A stretch of 64,000 nt of DNA from Acidovorax sp. 107 (lineage in GTDB: Bacteria > Pseudomonadota > Gammaproteobacteria > Burkholderiales > Burkholderiaceae_C). Location of the stretch: contig NZ_QBTZ01000001.1 of assembly GCF_003058055.1 (NCBI RefSeq), positions 4,420,001 to 4,484,000 of the forward strand. Reading direction: 5' to 3'. Numbering within the stretch: position 1 is the first letter of the stretch; every line of letters begins with the position of its first letter. Made by a program: the position numbers and the translations under genes. Shown one piece after another: positions 46,738 through 55,828 of this stretch. Below the pieces are notes generated by a model. The model was given only the letters and a program-made list of their open reading frames with translations. It did not search any database and was not told the DNA's origin.

Positions 46738-47685
46738 TCAGAACGGGGGCATGCCGACGGCGGACGCCGCGTTTTCAATGGGCACCGCAAAGCCGATGCC
46801 GATGAAGGTGCGCGCCTGGGTGGGGTTGAGGATGGCGGTGACGATGCCCACCACCTCGCCGTCCAGCGTCACCAGCGGGCCGCCGGAGTTGCCCGGGTTG
46901 GCTGCCGCGTCGAACTGGATCAGGTTGCTGAGCTGGCGCTTGCCCTCCGGCGATGTGAATTCGCGCTGCAGGCCCGACACCACGCCCGCCGAGGCCGAGG
47001 GGCCGATGCCAAAGGGAAAACCCACGGCCACCACATGGTCGCCCGGGCGCAGGTTCTGTGTGGACCGCAGGGTGGCGGCTTCCAGGTCGTCAGGTACCTT
47101 GTGGGCCTGCAGCACGGCCAGGTCATTTTCGGGTTGCACGCCGGTGATGCTGGCCGTGGTCTCCAGCCCGTCGTAGAAGGTGATGCCGATGCGGTCTGAG
47201 CCCGCCACCACATGCAGATTGGTCAGGATGACGCCTTTGTCCACGATGACCACGCCCGTGCCAATGCCGCGCTCGACCTCTTCCTTGCCGTTCTTGCTGC
47301 GCCCGTAGCCCACCACGCGCACCACCGAGGGGCCGATGCTCTCCACAGCCCGCGCGGCGGCAGAGGGCGGGGTGGTGGTCTCCAGCGTGCGCAGCACTGC
47401 GGCGTCGATGTCGTCCTGGGTGATCTTGCGGGCGGGGCTGCGGGTGTTGTGCCAGGCGCTGGCTACCAGCAAGGCCACCAACAGCACCACGATGGTCCAC
47501 AGGGCGACCAGCTGGCGTTTGAATGCCCGGGGTGGCTGGGGCGTAGCGGCTGCGGTGGCGGCGCTTGTCGCCGCAGAATCATCTGCAGGCAGCGCTGCGT
47601 GGGCCGCGGCTTCGGTGGCATCCACCGCCGCAGGCGTGCGATTGCGGGCGGGTCGGGAGCTGCTGTAGAGGGCGGGCCGGGGCAT
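46738..47685 (-). CDS. S1C-family trypsin-like serine protease, membrane-anchored
   Basis: HtrA-related protease of 315 aa. A disordered N-terminus precedes one membrane helix (about 58-78). The catalytic triad is His158 (ILTNLHVVAG), Asp188 (ENDLAVLQ) and Ser267 (NPGNSGGPL). It lacks a PDZ domain, ending soon after IGFAVPIENA. AGGTGACAGG just upstream supports the ATG at 47685. It lies 53 nt upstream of moxR on the same strand and might be co-transcribed. Confidence 0.9.
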   Translation of the reverse strand: MPRPALYSSSRPARNRTPAAVDATEAAAHAALPADDSAATSAATAAATPQPPRAFKRQLVALWTIVVLLVALLVASAWHNTRSPARKITQDDIDAAVLRTLETTTPPSAAARAVESIGPSVVRVVGYGRSKNGKEEVERGIGTGVVIVDKGVILTNLHVVAGSDRIGITFYDGLETTASITGVQPENDLAVLQAHKVPDDLEAATLRSTQNLRPGDHVVAVGFPFGIGPSASAGVVSGLQREFTSPEGKRQLSNLIQFDAAANPGNSGGPLVTLDGEVVGIVTAILNPTQARTFIGIGFAVPIENAASAVGMPPF

Positions 47686-47832
47686 CCTGTCACCTTTGCT
47701 CGTACACGCCAGGGCCTGGCGCACGCAAATGACAGTAGCACGGTTTGCCGGCAAATGCACATGCAGGGCTACACAGACCCACCACCCCCTGCGACAGCGG
47801 CCGCTGCAGCTTGCATCGGGCATCATCGGTGC

Positions 47833-48681
47833 ATGACCGCCTGGATCGATACCCACTGCCACCTCGACGCCCCCGAGTTCGATGCCGACCGCGGCGCCGT
47901 CCGCACCCGGGCGGCGGCGCAAGGCGTTTGCCATTGCGTGATCCCGGCGGTGGAGCGCAGCAACTGGGACACCGTGCGGGCGCTGGCGCACCAGCATGGG
48001 GACAGCTATGCGCTGGGCATTCATCCCCTCTACACAGGGCGCGCCGAGGAGGAGGACCTGCAGCATCTGGCCCGGTACCTGGAGCAGCACCATGCTGACC
48101 CGCGCCTGGTGGCGATTGGCGAGATTGGTCTCGATTATTTTGTGCCGGGCCTCGACCCGGTGCGCCAGGAGCGGTTTTACCGCGCGCAGCTGCAGCTGGC
48201 CCGGCGGTTTGACCTGCCGGTGATCCTGCATGTGCGACGCTCTGCCGACAAGCTGCTCAAAGGCCTGCGGGATGTGCCGGTGCGCGGTGGCATCGCCCAT
48301 GCTTTCAATGGCAGCCTGCAGCAGGCGCAGGCGTTCATTGGCCTGGGCTTCAAGCTGGGATTTGGCGGTGCGGTGACCTATGACCGCGCCCTGCAGCTGC
48401 GCCGCCTGGCCACCGAACTTCCCGGCGACGCCCTGGTGCTGGAGACCGACGCACCCGACATTCCACCCCACTGGCTTTACACCACCGCCGCAGAGCGCGC
48501 TGCCGGGCAGCCCCAGGGCCGCAACAGCCCGGGGGAGCTACCCGGCATTGCGGCCGTGGTGGCCCAGTTGCGCGGCGAGTCTGTGCCGGCGCTGGCTGGC
48601 AGCACCAGGGCCAATGCCTTGGCCGCGTTGCCCCGGCTGGAGAGTCTGCTGGCAGACGCGCGGCCATCGCAGGGCGGATGA
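47833..48681 (+). CDS. TatD-family metal-dependent hydrolase
   Basis: Protein of 282 aa with a TIM-barrel deoxyribonuclease fold. Motifs are WIDTHCHLDAPEF (metal-binding HxH), YALGIHPLY, AIGEIGLDYF, VILHVRRSADKLL, GIAHAFNGS and LVLETDAPDIPP. Family members have 3'-5' DNA exonuclease or related activity. The ATG at 47833 gives the standard N-terminus. It is divergent from the S1C protease gene, with a 147-nt gap. Confidence 0.93.
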   Translation: MTAWIDTHCHLDAPEFDADRGAVRTRAAAQGVCHCVIPAVERSNWDTVRALAHQHGDSYALGIHPLYTGRAEEEDLQHLARYLEQHHADPRLVAIGEIGLDYFVPGLDPVRQERFYRAQLQLARRFDLPVILHVRRSADKLLKGLRDVPVRGGIAHAFNGSLQQAQAFIGLGFKLGFGGAVTYDRALQLRRLATELPGDALVLETDAPDIPPHWLYTTAAERAAGQPQGRNSPGELPGIAAVVAQLRGESVPALAGSTRANALAALPRLESLLADARPSQGG

Positions 48682-48806
48682 GAGACCGACAAGAAAGATG
48701 AATGGGGAGAAATTTGAGAGCTTGATGCCCTGTGGCAAAGGGCCGACAGCTATCTTTTTTGGTCCGCCAGACGGGGCTGACGGTCCTTTGGGGCCAAAAT
48801 TGCCCC

Positions 48807-49436
48807 ATGTCCCCAGCCCCTGTTGCAGCCGGCCCCTCTTTGGCCTCCACCCCTGACGCCTCCGGTCCGTCCGCGCGCTGGCTGGGCCTGCCGCCGGTAG
48901 CAGGTGCGCGCACCGTGGTGCTGGTGCTGGGCAGTTTTCCGGGGGCTGCGTCATTGCAAGCCCGCCAGTACTACGCGCACCCCCAGAACCACTTCTGGAA
49001 GATCCTGCAGGCCTTGTGGCCCCAGCATCCCTTGCCCCCAGCGGGGCAGGATGGCTATGCGGACCGCTGCGCCTGGCTGCTGGATCGCGGCCTGGGGCTG
49101 TGGGACGTGTACCAGAGCTGCGAGCGCGAGGGCAGCCTGGACACCAGCATCCGCAATGCCCGGCTCAACGACTTTGCCGCGCTGCGCAGCGTGTGCCCCC
49201 AGCTGGCTGCGCTGGCGCACAACGGTGCGGAGAGTTTCCGGCACGCGCCGGCGGCGCTTGCCGCGCTGGGTGCCGCCGGGCAGCCGACGCTCTTGCCGCA
49301 TGATGTGGGGAAGTCAGGCGCACGGCCCATTGAGGCCGTGCGCCTGCCATCGACCAGCCCGGCCAACGCCTCCTGGAGTTTTGAACGTAAATTGACCGCC
49401 TGGGCCGATGTGATGGCCCGGCACGGATTGCTGTGA
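48807..49436 (+). CDS. DNA-deoxyinosine glycosylase (uracil-DNA glycosylase superfamily)
   Basis: Protein of 209 aa resembling family 6 hypoxanthine-DNA glycosylases, which remove deaminated adenine. LVLGSFPGAASLQARQYYAH with the following PQNHFWKIL and the late LPSTSPANASWSFERKL are the two active-site motifs; the Asn in HPQN is the expected catalytic residue of this family. The ATG at 48807 is chosen over an earlier one at 48732 that adds an unlikely leader. Its stop is directly followed by the next ATG. Confidence 0.87.
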   Translation: MSPAPVAAGPSLASTPDASGPSARWLGLPPVAGARTVVLVLGSFPGAASLQARQYYAHPQNHFWKILQALWPQHPLPPAGQDGYADRCAWLLDRGLGLWDVYQSCEREGSLDTSIRNARLNDFAALRSVCPQLAALAHNGAESFRHAPAALAALGAAGQPTLLPHDVGKSGARPIEAVRLPSTSPANASWSFERKLTAWADVMARHGLL

Positions 49437-50201
49437 ATGGCCCGTAAAAAAGAAACCTTGCAAGAACTGCCCGAAGTCAGCGTGTCTGACGACGGCGAAG
49501 TGCGCCACCTGCACCTGGGTACACCCTGGATACAGGGCTCCATGCGCATCGACGAGCCCTTTGCCCTGGAGCTGGAATACGTGCAGCGCATGATGGCCTG
49601 GCTGCTGTTCGCTGACCTGGCGCAGGTGTCCAAGGGCCATGCCATGCAGCTGGGCCTGGGGGCTGGTGCCATCACCAAGTTCTGCCACAAAAAGCTGCGC
49701 ATCTGCGCCACCGCCATTGAGTTGAACCCGCAGGTGCTCGCTGTGTGCCGCCAGTGGTTCAAGCTGCCGCCCGACGGCCCCAAACTGCGCGTGGTGCTGG
49801 CCGATGCGGCCAAGGAGATCCAGAACCCCATGTGGCTGGGCACGGTGGATGCGCTGGCCGTAGACCTGTACGACCACGAGGCTGCGGCCCCCGTGCTCGA
49901 CAGCCCCGACTTTTATGCCGACTGCCGCGCGCTGCTCACGGAGACGGGCTGCATGACCGTGAACCTGTTTGGCCGCGCGTCGAGCTTTGACCGCAGCCTG
50001 CAGAGCATGGCGCAGGCGTTTGGCGACGATGCGCTGTGGGCGTTCAAGCCCACACGCGAAGGCAACACGGTGGTGCTGGCGCAGCGCACACCCACGCGGC
50101 CCAAGCGCGCGGAGCTGGCCGAAAAGGCCGAGGCAATCCAGGCGCGCTGGGACCTGCCCACTTCCAAATGGCTGCGGGTGTTCAAGCCCGTGAAGCCCTG
50201 A
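49437..50201 (+). CDS. Spermidine-synthase-like (SpeE fold) protein
   Basis: Protein of 254 aa with the Rossmann methyltransferase-like fold of polyamine synthases. AMQLGLGAGAITKFCHKK matches motif I, followed by ATAIELNPQVLAVCRQWF, VVLADAAKEI and DALAVDLYDHEAAAP. It lacks a clear GGGDG putrescine-site motif, so it may not make spermidine; such orphan proteins are often annotated only as methyltransferases. It starts immediately after the glycosylase stop (TGAATG). Confidence 0.82.
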   Translation: MARKKETLQELPEVSVSDDGEVRHLHLGTPWIQGSMRIDEPFALELEYVQRMMAWLLFADLAQVSKGHAMQLGLGAGAITKFCHKKLRICATAIELNPQVLAVCRQWFKLPPDGPKLRVVLADAAKEIQNPMWLGTVDALAVDLYDHEAAAPVLDSPDFYADCRALLTETGCMTVNLFGRASSFDRSLQSMAQAFGDDALWAFKPTREGNTVVLAQRTPTRPKRAELAEKAEAIQARWDLPTSKWLRVFKPVKP

Positions 50202-50214
50202 AAGGAATCTTGCA

Positions 50215-52008
50215 ATGAATGCTTCTGCCCTGACGCCTGACCGGTTGAAATCGGCTTCGCACGTCGGCCCGGTGGACTGGCGCCGCATGGTCCAGTGGCT
50301 CAGCGATGACAAGGTGATCTCGCGCGAGGAAGCGCAGCGCACCGTGGCCCGTTGTTCGCAGGCCGAGAGCTCCCAGCACGCCCTGGTGCGCCTGGCCAGT
50401 GTGGCCATGGAGCGTGCCAGCGACGGCAAGCCGCTCGACATCGAGGCGCTGTCCGAGTATCTGGCGCAGCGCGCGGGCCTGGCCTACATGCGCATCGACC
50501 CGCTCAAGGTCGATGTGGGCCGCGTGGCCGACTCCATGAGTGCCACCTACGCGGAGCGCCACAAGGTGCTGCCTGTGCAGGTGACCAGCAAGGAGGTGGT
50601 GGTGGCCACGGCCGAGCCTTTCATCGACGACTGGGTGGCCGAGGTGGAGCGGCAGTCCCGCCGCTCGGTGCGCAGGGTGGTGGCGAACCCGCAGGACATC
50701 CACCGCTTCACGGCCGAATTTTTTGCGCTCGCCAAGTCGGTGCGTGCGGCGCAGAAGGCCGGAGGAAGTTCGGGTGGCAACAGCTTTGAACAGCTGGTGG
50801 AGTTGGGCAAGAGCAACAAGCAGCTTGACGCCAACGACCAAGGCGTGGTCAAGGTGGTGGACTGGCTCTGGCAGTACGCGTTTGACCAGCGTGCCAGCGA
50901 CATCCACCTGGAGCCGCGCCGCGACCAGGGTGTGATCCGTTTTCGCATCGATGGTGTGCTGCACCCGGTGTACCAGATGCCCATGGGCGTGCACAACGCG
51001 ATGGTGGCGCGCATCAAACTGCTGGGCCGCATCGACGTGGTCGAGAAGCGCCGCCCGCAGGACGGTCGCATCAAGACCCGCAACCAGCGGGGCGAAGAGG
51101 TGGAAATGCGCCTGTCCACCTTGCCCACTGCGTTTGGCGAAAAGATGGTCATGCGCATCTTTGACCCCGACAACGCGGTCAAGGACCTGGACGCCCTGGG
51201 CTTTGCGCAGCACGATGCACAGCGCTGGGAGGCGCTGGTGCAGCGCCCGCACGGCATCATCCTGGTGACCGGGCCCACGGGCTCGGGCAAGACGACCACG
51301 CTGTATTCCACCCTCAAGCGCGTGGCGACCGAAGAGGTCAACGTGAGCACGGTGGAGGACCCGATCGAAATGATCGAGCCCAGCTTCAACCAGACCCAGG
51401 TACAGCCGCAGCTCGACTTCAACTTTGCCGAAGGCCTGCGCGCCCTGATGCGGCAGGACCCCGACATCATCATGGTGGGCGAAATCCGCGACCTGGAGAC
51501 CGCCGAGATGGCCATCCAAGCCGCGCTGACGGGCCACCTGGTGTTCTCGACCCTGCACACAAACGATGCACCCAGCGCCATCACCCGCATGATGGAGCTG
51601 GGCGTGCCCTCGTACCTCCTCAACGCGACCTTGCTGGGCGTGCTCGCACAGCGGCTGGTGCGTACGCTGTGCAAGCAGTGCAAGCAGAAGGACGAGACTG
51701 CGAGCCGCGATGCCCTGGCCGAGGTGGTCAAGCCCTGGAAGATCAATGGCAGTTATCACCCCTACAAGCCGGTCGGTTGCGTGGATTGCCGGATGGGAGG
51801 CTTTCGAGGCCGCATGGGGCTGTATGAACTGCTCACCGTCAGCGAGGCGCTGAAGGACAAGATCACACAGGCGCCTTCCATTGATGTGCTGCGCCGCCAG
51901 GCCGTGCAAGATGGCATGCGCCCCCTGCGCCTCGCAGGCGCGCTGCGAGTGGCCGAAGGCCTGACGACGATGGACGAGGTGATAGCGGCGACACCGCCGC
52001 TGGAGTGA
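50215..52008 (+). CDS. GspE/PulE/PilB-type secretion ATPase
   Basis: Hexameric motor ATPase of 597 aa for type II secretion or type IV pili. An N-terminal MshEN-like region (about 20-150) precedes the ATPase core with Walker A GPTGSGKTT at 353-361, the Asp box VEDPIEMIEPS, Walker B DPDIIMVGEIRDLETAE and the His box GHLVFSTLHTNDA. A tetracysteine zinc motif is present (CKQCK then CVDC). No pilin, secretin or platform gene is adjacent, so its machine cannot be assigned. GAAAGGAATC lies just upstream of the ATG. Confidence 0.92.
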   Translation: MNASALTPDRLKSASHVGPVDWRRMVQWLSDDKVISREEAQRTVARCSQAESSQHALVRLASVAMERASDGKPLDIEALSEYLAQRAGLAYMRIDPLKVDVGRVADSMSATYAERHKVLPVQVTSKEVVVATAEPFIDDWVAEVERQSRRSVRRVVANPQDIHRFTAEFFALAKSVRAAQKAGGSSGGNSFEQLVELGKSNKQLDANDQGVVKVVDWLWQYAFDQRASDIHLEPRRDQGVIRFRIDGVLHPVYQMPMGVHNAMVARIKLLGRIDVVEKRRPQDGRIKTRNQRGEEVEMRLSTLPTAFGEKMVMRIFDPDNAVKDLDALGFAQHDAQRWEALVQRPHGIILVTGPTGSGKTTTLYSTLKRVATEEVNVSTVEDPIEMIEPSFNQTQVQPQLDFNFAEGLRALMRQDPDIIMVGEIRDLETAEMAIQAALTGHLVFSTLHTNDAPSAITRMMELGVPSYLLNATLLGVLAQRLVRTLCKQCKQKDETASRDALAEVVKPWKINGSYHPYKPVGCVDCRMGGFRGRMGLYELLTVSEALKDKITQAPSIDVLRRQAVQDGMRPLRLAGALRVAEGLTTMDEVIAATPPLE

Positions 52009-52024
52009 GCGCAGCAGCGGGCGG

Positions 52025-52052
52025 GGTTGCGATGGTTGCAACCTGCTTTTTT
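52025..52052 (+). terminator. Probable terminator after the GspE-type gene
   Basis: A 6-bp stem GGTTGC/GCAACC with a 7-nt loop is followed, after TGC, by six Ts. It begins 17 nt after the stop codon. Confidence 0.6.
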
Positions 52053-52206
52053 CGTCCCTTTTTTGTTTCTGAGACGGTCTTCTGGGTGGCGTGCACCGCA
52101 GCCAGGCGGGGCAGGGCGTTACCGGATGTAGGTGGAATCCACATCGCGCTGCCCCCGCCTAGCCAGCACAATCGCGCAGTCGAGAATTCCGTCAAGGAGA
52201 CAATTC

Positions 52207-52695
52207 GTGAAAATCAAGAGTAACAAAGACTTTGCGTCCGGGCTCATGTTCATGGGCGTCGGTATCGCATTTGCGTGGGGTGCCACCACCTACAACGTGG
52301 GGTCGGGTGCGCGCATGGGGCCCGGCTACTTCCCGCTGTTGCTGGGGATCTTGCTCGCCGTCATCGGCAGTGTGATCACCTTCAAGGCAATGACCGTGGA
52401 AACGGCCGATGGCGACAAGATCGGCAAATGGGCCTGGAAGCCCCTGTTCTTCATCCTCGCCGCCAACTTCGCCTTCGGCATTCTGCTGGGCGGCCTGCCA
52501 AGCCTGGGTATCCCGGCGATGGGGCTCATCGTGGGCATCTACGCGCTGACCTTCATCTCCAGCTTGGCTGGCAATGAGTTCAATGCCAAGGCTGTATTCG
52601 TACTGGCCACCGTACTTGCCGCCGGCAGCTACGTGGCCTTCGTGTGGGCGCTCAAGCTGCAGTTCCCTGTGTGGCCGAGTTTCATCGCAGGTTAA
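52207..52695 (+). CDS. tctB: Tripartite tricarboxylate transporter small membrane subunit
   Basis: TctB-family membrane protein of 162 aa with four hydrophobic segments. It starts KIKSNKDFASGLMFMGVGIAFAW and has the family-typical GSGARMGPGYFPLLLGILL. The start is GTG at 52207, with AAGGAG 8 nt upstream. It is followed after 15 nt by tctA, but no periplasmic TctC-type binding protein gene is adjacent. Confidence 0.93.
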   Translation: MKIKSNKDFASGLMFMGVGIAFAWGATTYNVGSGARMGPGYFPLLLGILLAVIGSVITFKAMTVETADGDKIGKWAWKPLFFILAANFAFGILLGGLPSLGIPAMGLIVGIYALTFISSLAGNEFNAKAVFVLATVLAAGSYVAFVWALKLQFPVWPSFIAG

Positions 52696-52710
52696 GCAGG
52701 AGCACCAACC

Positions 52711-54222
52711 ATGGATCTTATTAACAACTTGTCGTTGGGTTTTGGTGTTGCTTTCACCTTCCAGAACCTGATTTACTGCTTTGTGGGCTGCTTGCTCGGC
52801 ACGCTGATTGGCGTGCTGCCCGGCATCGGCCCGGTGGCGACCATCGCCATGCTGCTGCCCGCCACGTACGCGCTGCCCCCTGTGGCTGCGCTGATCATGC
52901 TGGCCGGTATCTATTACGGCGCCCAGTACGGTGGCTCGACCACCGCCATTCTGGTGAACCTGCCGGGCGAGTCCTCGTCGGTGGTGACCGTGATTGACGG
53001 CTACCAGATGGCGCGCAAGGGGCGAGCGGGGCCTGCGCTGGCGGCTGCCGGCCTGGGGTCGTTCTTCGCCGGTTGCGTGGGTACGCTGATCCTGGCGGCC
53101 TTTGCACCTCCCTTGACCGAAGTGGCCTTCAAGTTCGGCCCCGCTGAATACTTCTCGCTGATGGTGCTGGGCCTGATCGGTGCCGTGGTGCTGGCCTCGG
53201 GTTCGCTGCTCAAGGCGGTGGCCATGATCGTGCTGGGCCTGCTGATGGGCTTGGTGGGTACGGACGTGAACTCGGGTGTGGCCCGCTTCAGCTTCGACAT
53301 CCCCGAACTGACCGACGGCATTGGCTTCGTGACCATCGCCATGGGTGTGTTCGGCTACGGTGAAATCATTGCCAACCTGTCGCGCCCTGACGAAGACCGC
53401 GAGGTGTTCACTGCCAAGGTGCAGGGGCTGTTCCCCACCAAGGAAGACTTCAAGCGCATGATCCCTGCGGTGCTGCGCGGCACGGCCCTGGGTTCTGCCC
53501 TCGGCATCCTGCCCGGTGGCGGCGCACTGCTGGCAGCGTTCGCGGCCTACACGGTCGAGAAGAAGACCAAGCTGCAGCCTGGCGAAGTGCCTTTCGGCCA
53601 GGGCAACATCCGTGGCGTGGCGTCGCCTGAGTCGGCCAACAATGCCGGTTCGCAGACTTCGTTCATCCCGCTGCTGACTCTGGGCATTCCCCCCAACGCC
53701 GTGATGGCGCTGATGGTGGGTGCCATGACCATCCACAACATCCAGCCTGGTCCCCAGGTGATGACCAGCAACCCCGAACTGTTCTGGGGCCTGATCGCCT
53801 CGATGTGGATCGGCAATGCGATGCTGGTGATCCTGAACCTGCCGCTGATTGGCATCTGGATCAAGCTGCTCACGGTGCCTTACCGCTGGCTGTATCCGTC
53901 CATCGTGCTGTTCTGCGCGGTGGGTGTGTATTCCACCAACAACAACACCTTCGACATCTGGATGGTGGGTGCGTTCGGCCTGATTGGCTACATCTTCCAC
54001 AAGCTGGGTACCGAACCTGCGCCTCTGCTGCTGGGCTTCATCCTGGGGCCGATGATGGAAGAAAACCTGCGCCGTGCGCTGCTGCTGTCGCGTGGCGACT
54101 GGAGTGTGTTCGTCACGCGTCCGCTGTCGGCAGGCCTGCTGGCGGCAGCGGCCCTGCTGCTCGTCATCGTGCTGCTGCCAGCCGTGAAGAGCAAGCGCGA
54201 AGAGGCGTTCGTGGAAGACTGA
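52711..54222 (+). CDS. tctA: Tripartite tricarboxylate transporter large permease
   Basis: TctA-family permease of 503 aa with about 10-12 membrane segments. Signatures are GCLLGTLIGVLPGIGPVATIA, YYGAQYGGSTTAILVNLPGE, LGILPGGGALLAAFAAY and SPESANNAGSQTSFIPLLTL. It imports tricarboxylates or other organic acids chosen by a separate TctC/Bug binding protein. AGGAG precedes the ATG. A strong terminator follows. Confidence 0.97.
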   Translation: MDLINNLSLGFGVAFTFQNLIYCFVGCLLGTLIGVLPGIGPVATIAMLLPATYALPPVAALIMLAGIYYGAQYGGSTTAILVNLPGESSSVVTVIDGYQMARKGRAGPALAAAGLGSFFAGCVGTLILAAFAPPLTEVAFKFGPAEYFSLMVLGLIGAVVLASGSLLKAVAMIVLGLLMGLVGTDVNSGVARFSFDIPELTDGIGFVTIAMGVFGYGEIIANLSRPDEDREVFTAKVQGLFPTKEDFKRMIPAVLRGTALGSALGILPGGGALLAAFAAYTVEKKTKLQPGEVPFGQGNIRGVASPESANNAGSQTSFIPLLTLGIPPNAVMALMVGAMTIHNIQPGPQVMTSNPELFWGLIASMWIGNAMLVILNLPLIGIWIKLLTVPYRWLYPSIVLFCAVGVYSTNNNTFDIWMVGAFGLIGYIFHKLGTEPAPLLLGFILGPMMEENLRRALLLSRGDWSVFVTRPLSAGLLAAAALLLVIVLLPAVKSKREEAFVED

Positions 54223-54251
54223 TCGGCTCCGGCTGTTTTTCCACCCTGACC

Positions 54252-54280
54252 AACGGCACCTTCGGGTGCCGTTGTTTTTT
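54252..54280 (+). terminator. Rho-independent terminator after tctA
   Basis: Perfect 9-bp stem AACGGCACC/GGTGCCGTT with a TTCG tetraloop, followed by GTTTTTT. It begins 30 nt after the tctA stop. Confidence 0.95.
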
Positions 54281-54340
54281 GGGCAGTGGCGTCCACATGG
54301 CACTGCCGTCGCCAGTACACAATCGCGGGCAGAGGTCCGC

Positions 54341-55639
54341 ATGTCCACACCCTTTCTCCCCACGCAGCACCCCCACCGGGTGATGCTGCACAACGAAATC
54401 CACGCCCGCCCTCCGGAGGCGATGAACGCCCCGCTGGCCATCGCCCACATCGTGATGTTGGCCGATGCCGCCGGACGCGAGGCCAGCCGGGCCCATGTGA
54501 CCGCACTGCTGCGTGATCACCACATGGCGCTGCCCGATGCACAGACCACCCACTTGCGGATGGATTTGGGCGCTTTTCGCCTGCGCTGGGAGCTACACAC
54601 CGAGTTCGTCACCTGGACCTTCATGGTCCCGACGCCCGTGGAGGCGTTTGGCGAGCGCGAACCCGCGAGCGCCGTGGATTCTGTGCCCCACGACTGGCTG
54701 GCGACCTTGCCCGGCCAGTGCCTTTGCAGCCTGAACCTGTGGGTGTTGCCCACGCACACCTTCGGCTCGGGCTCTCTGGTCAAGCATGTGCTGCACGAAG
54801 ACACGCTGGTGGCGTCCACCGTGGCGGATGGGCATGGCGAGGTGTACACCGACTTTGCGATCCATGCGGACGGTTTCTCGCGCATGGTGTTGCTGGCGGG
54901 GGGCATGACGCCGAGGCGCCTGGGGCGCTTGGTACAGCGGCTGCTGGAGATCGAGACCTACCGCATGGCGGCTTTGCTGGGACTGCCCGCCGCCCGCGAG
55001 GCCGCCAGCGTACTGGCCTTTGCCGAGCGAGAACTGGCCGCCCTGGCCGAGGCCATCCGCACGGCCAACCGCGATGACGAGCCTGCCTTGCTCGACCGGC
55101 TGACGCGCCTGGCGGGGCAGGTGGAAAGCCAATATGCAGCCACGCATTCGCGCTTTTCGGCCAGCAGCGCCTACTTTGAATTGCTGGATCGGCGCATCCA
55201 GGACGTTGCCGAATCGCGCCTGGCGGGCATGCAGACCATCCGGGAGTTCATGGACCGGCGCCTGACCCCCGCGCGCAGCACCTGCGAATGGGCCACCCGG
55301 CGGCAGGATGCGCTGTCGCAACGCGTGTCGCGCATGAGCAACCTGTTGCGCACCCGGGTGGAGATCGAGCAGCAGCAAAGCAGCCAGGCGTTGCTGACGA
55401 CCATGAACCACCGGCAGGACCTGCAGCTGCAAATGCAGTCCACGGTGGAAGGGCTGTCCGTGGCGGCCATCACCTATTACATCGTCGGGCTCGTCAGCTA
55501 CCTGGCCAAGGGCGCGCAAAAGCTGGGGTGGCCGTTGTCCGCAGAGACCACGGCAGCCCTGGCGATTCCGGTGGTTGCGGCCGGGGTCTGGTGGTCATTG
55601 CGGCGTCTGCATCAGCGGGTGTTTCACAAACACCGCTGA
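54341..55639 (+). CDS. DUF3422 family membrane protein
   Basis: Protein of 432 aa. It starts with the family pattern HPHRVMLHNEIHARPPEAM. The middle is helical, with likely coiled coil (about 230-370). Two C-terminal hydrophobic segments (about 365-385 and 398-418) suggest membrane anchoring, and YYIVGLVSYLAKG is the conserved motif near the end. The function of this family is unknown. The ATG at 54341 gives the standard N-terminus. Confidence 0.9.
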   Translation: MSTPFLPTQHPHRVMLHNEIHARPPEAMNAPLAIAHIVMLADAAGREASRAHVTALLRDHHMALPDAQTTHLRMDLGAFRLRWELHTEFVTWTFMVPTPVEAFGEREPASAVDSVPHDWLATLPGQCLCSLNLWVLPTHTFGSGSLVKHVLHEDTLVASTVADGHGEVYTDFAIHADGFSRMVLLAGGMTPRRLGRLVQRLLEIETYRMAALLGLPAAREAASVLAFAERELAALAEAIRTANRDDEPALLDRLTRLAGQVESQYAATHSRFSASSAYFELLDRRIQDVAESRLAGMQTIREFMDRRLTPARSTCEWATRRQDALSQRVSRMSNLLRTRVEIEQQQSSQALLTTMNHRQDLQLQMQSTVEGLSVAAITYYIVGLVSYLAKGAQKLGWPLSAETTAALAIPVVAAGVWWSLRRLHQRVFHKHR

Positions 55640-55828
55640 GACTGTGCGTCCGGTGATTCGGCAGGCAGGACAGGAGCGGCTTCAGCCCGGCTGCCATCGC
55701 TGATGAAGGGGGCGCCCGCGCAGAGGTTCGATGGCCTCGACGGCCCTGTCGTGCCACACTTGGTTCGAGCCTTCCGGCGGTACCGGGTGGGCAGACACTA
55801 CCGCGGGCGCCTCGCGCCCCTCTCTAGC

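Noticed and set aside
52192..54450. Long minus-strand open frame opposite tctB/tctA
   Set aside because: Antisense to well-conserved transporter genes; the translation is His/Gln/Arg-rich and has no family features.
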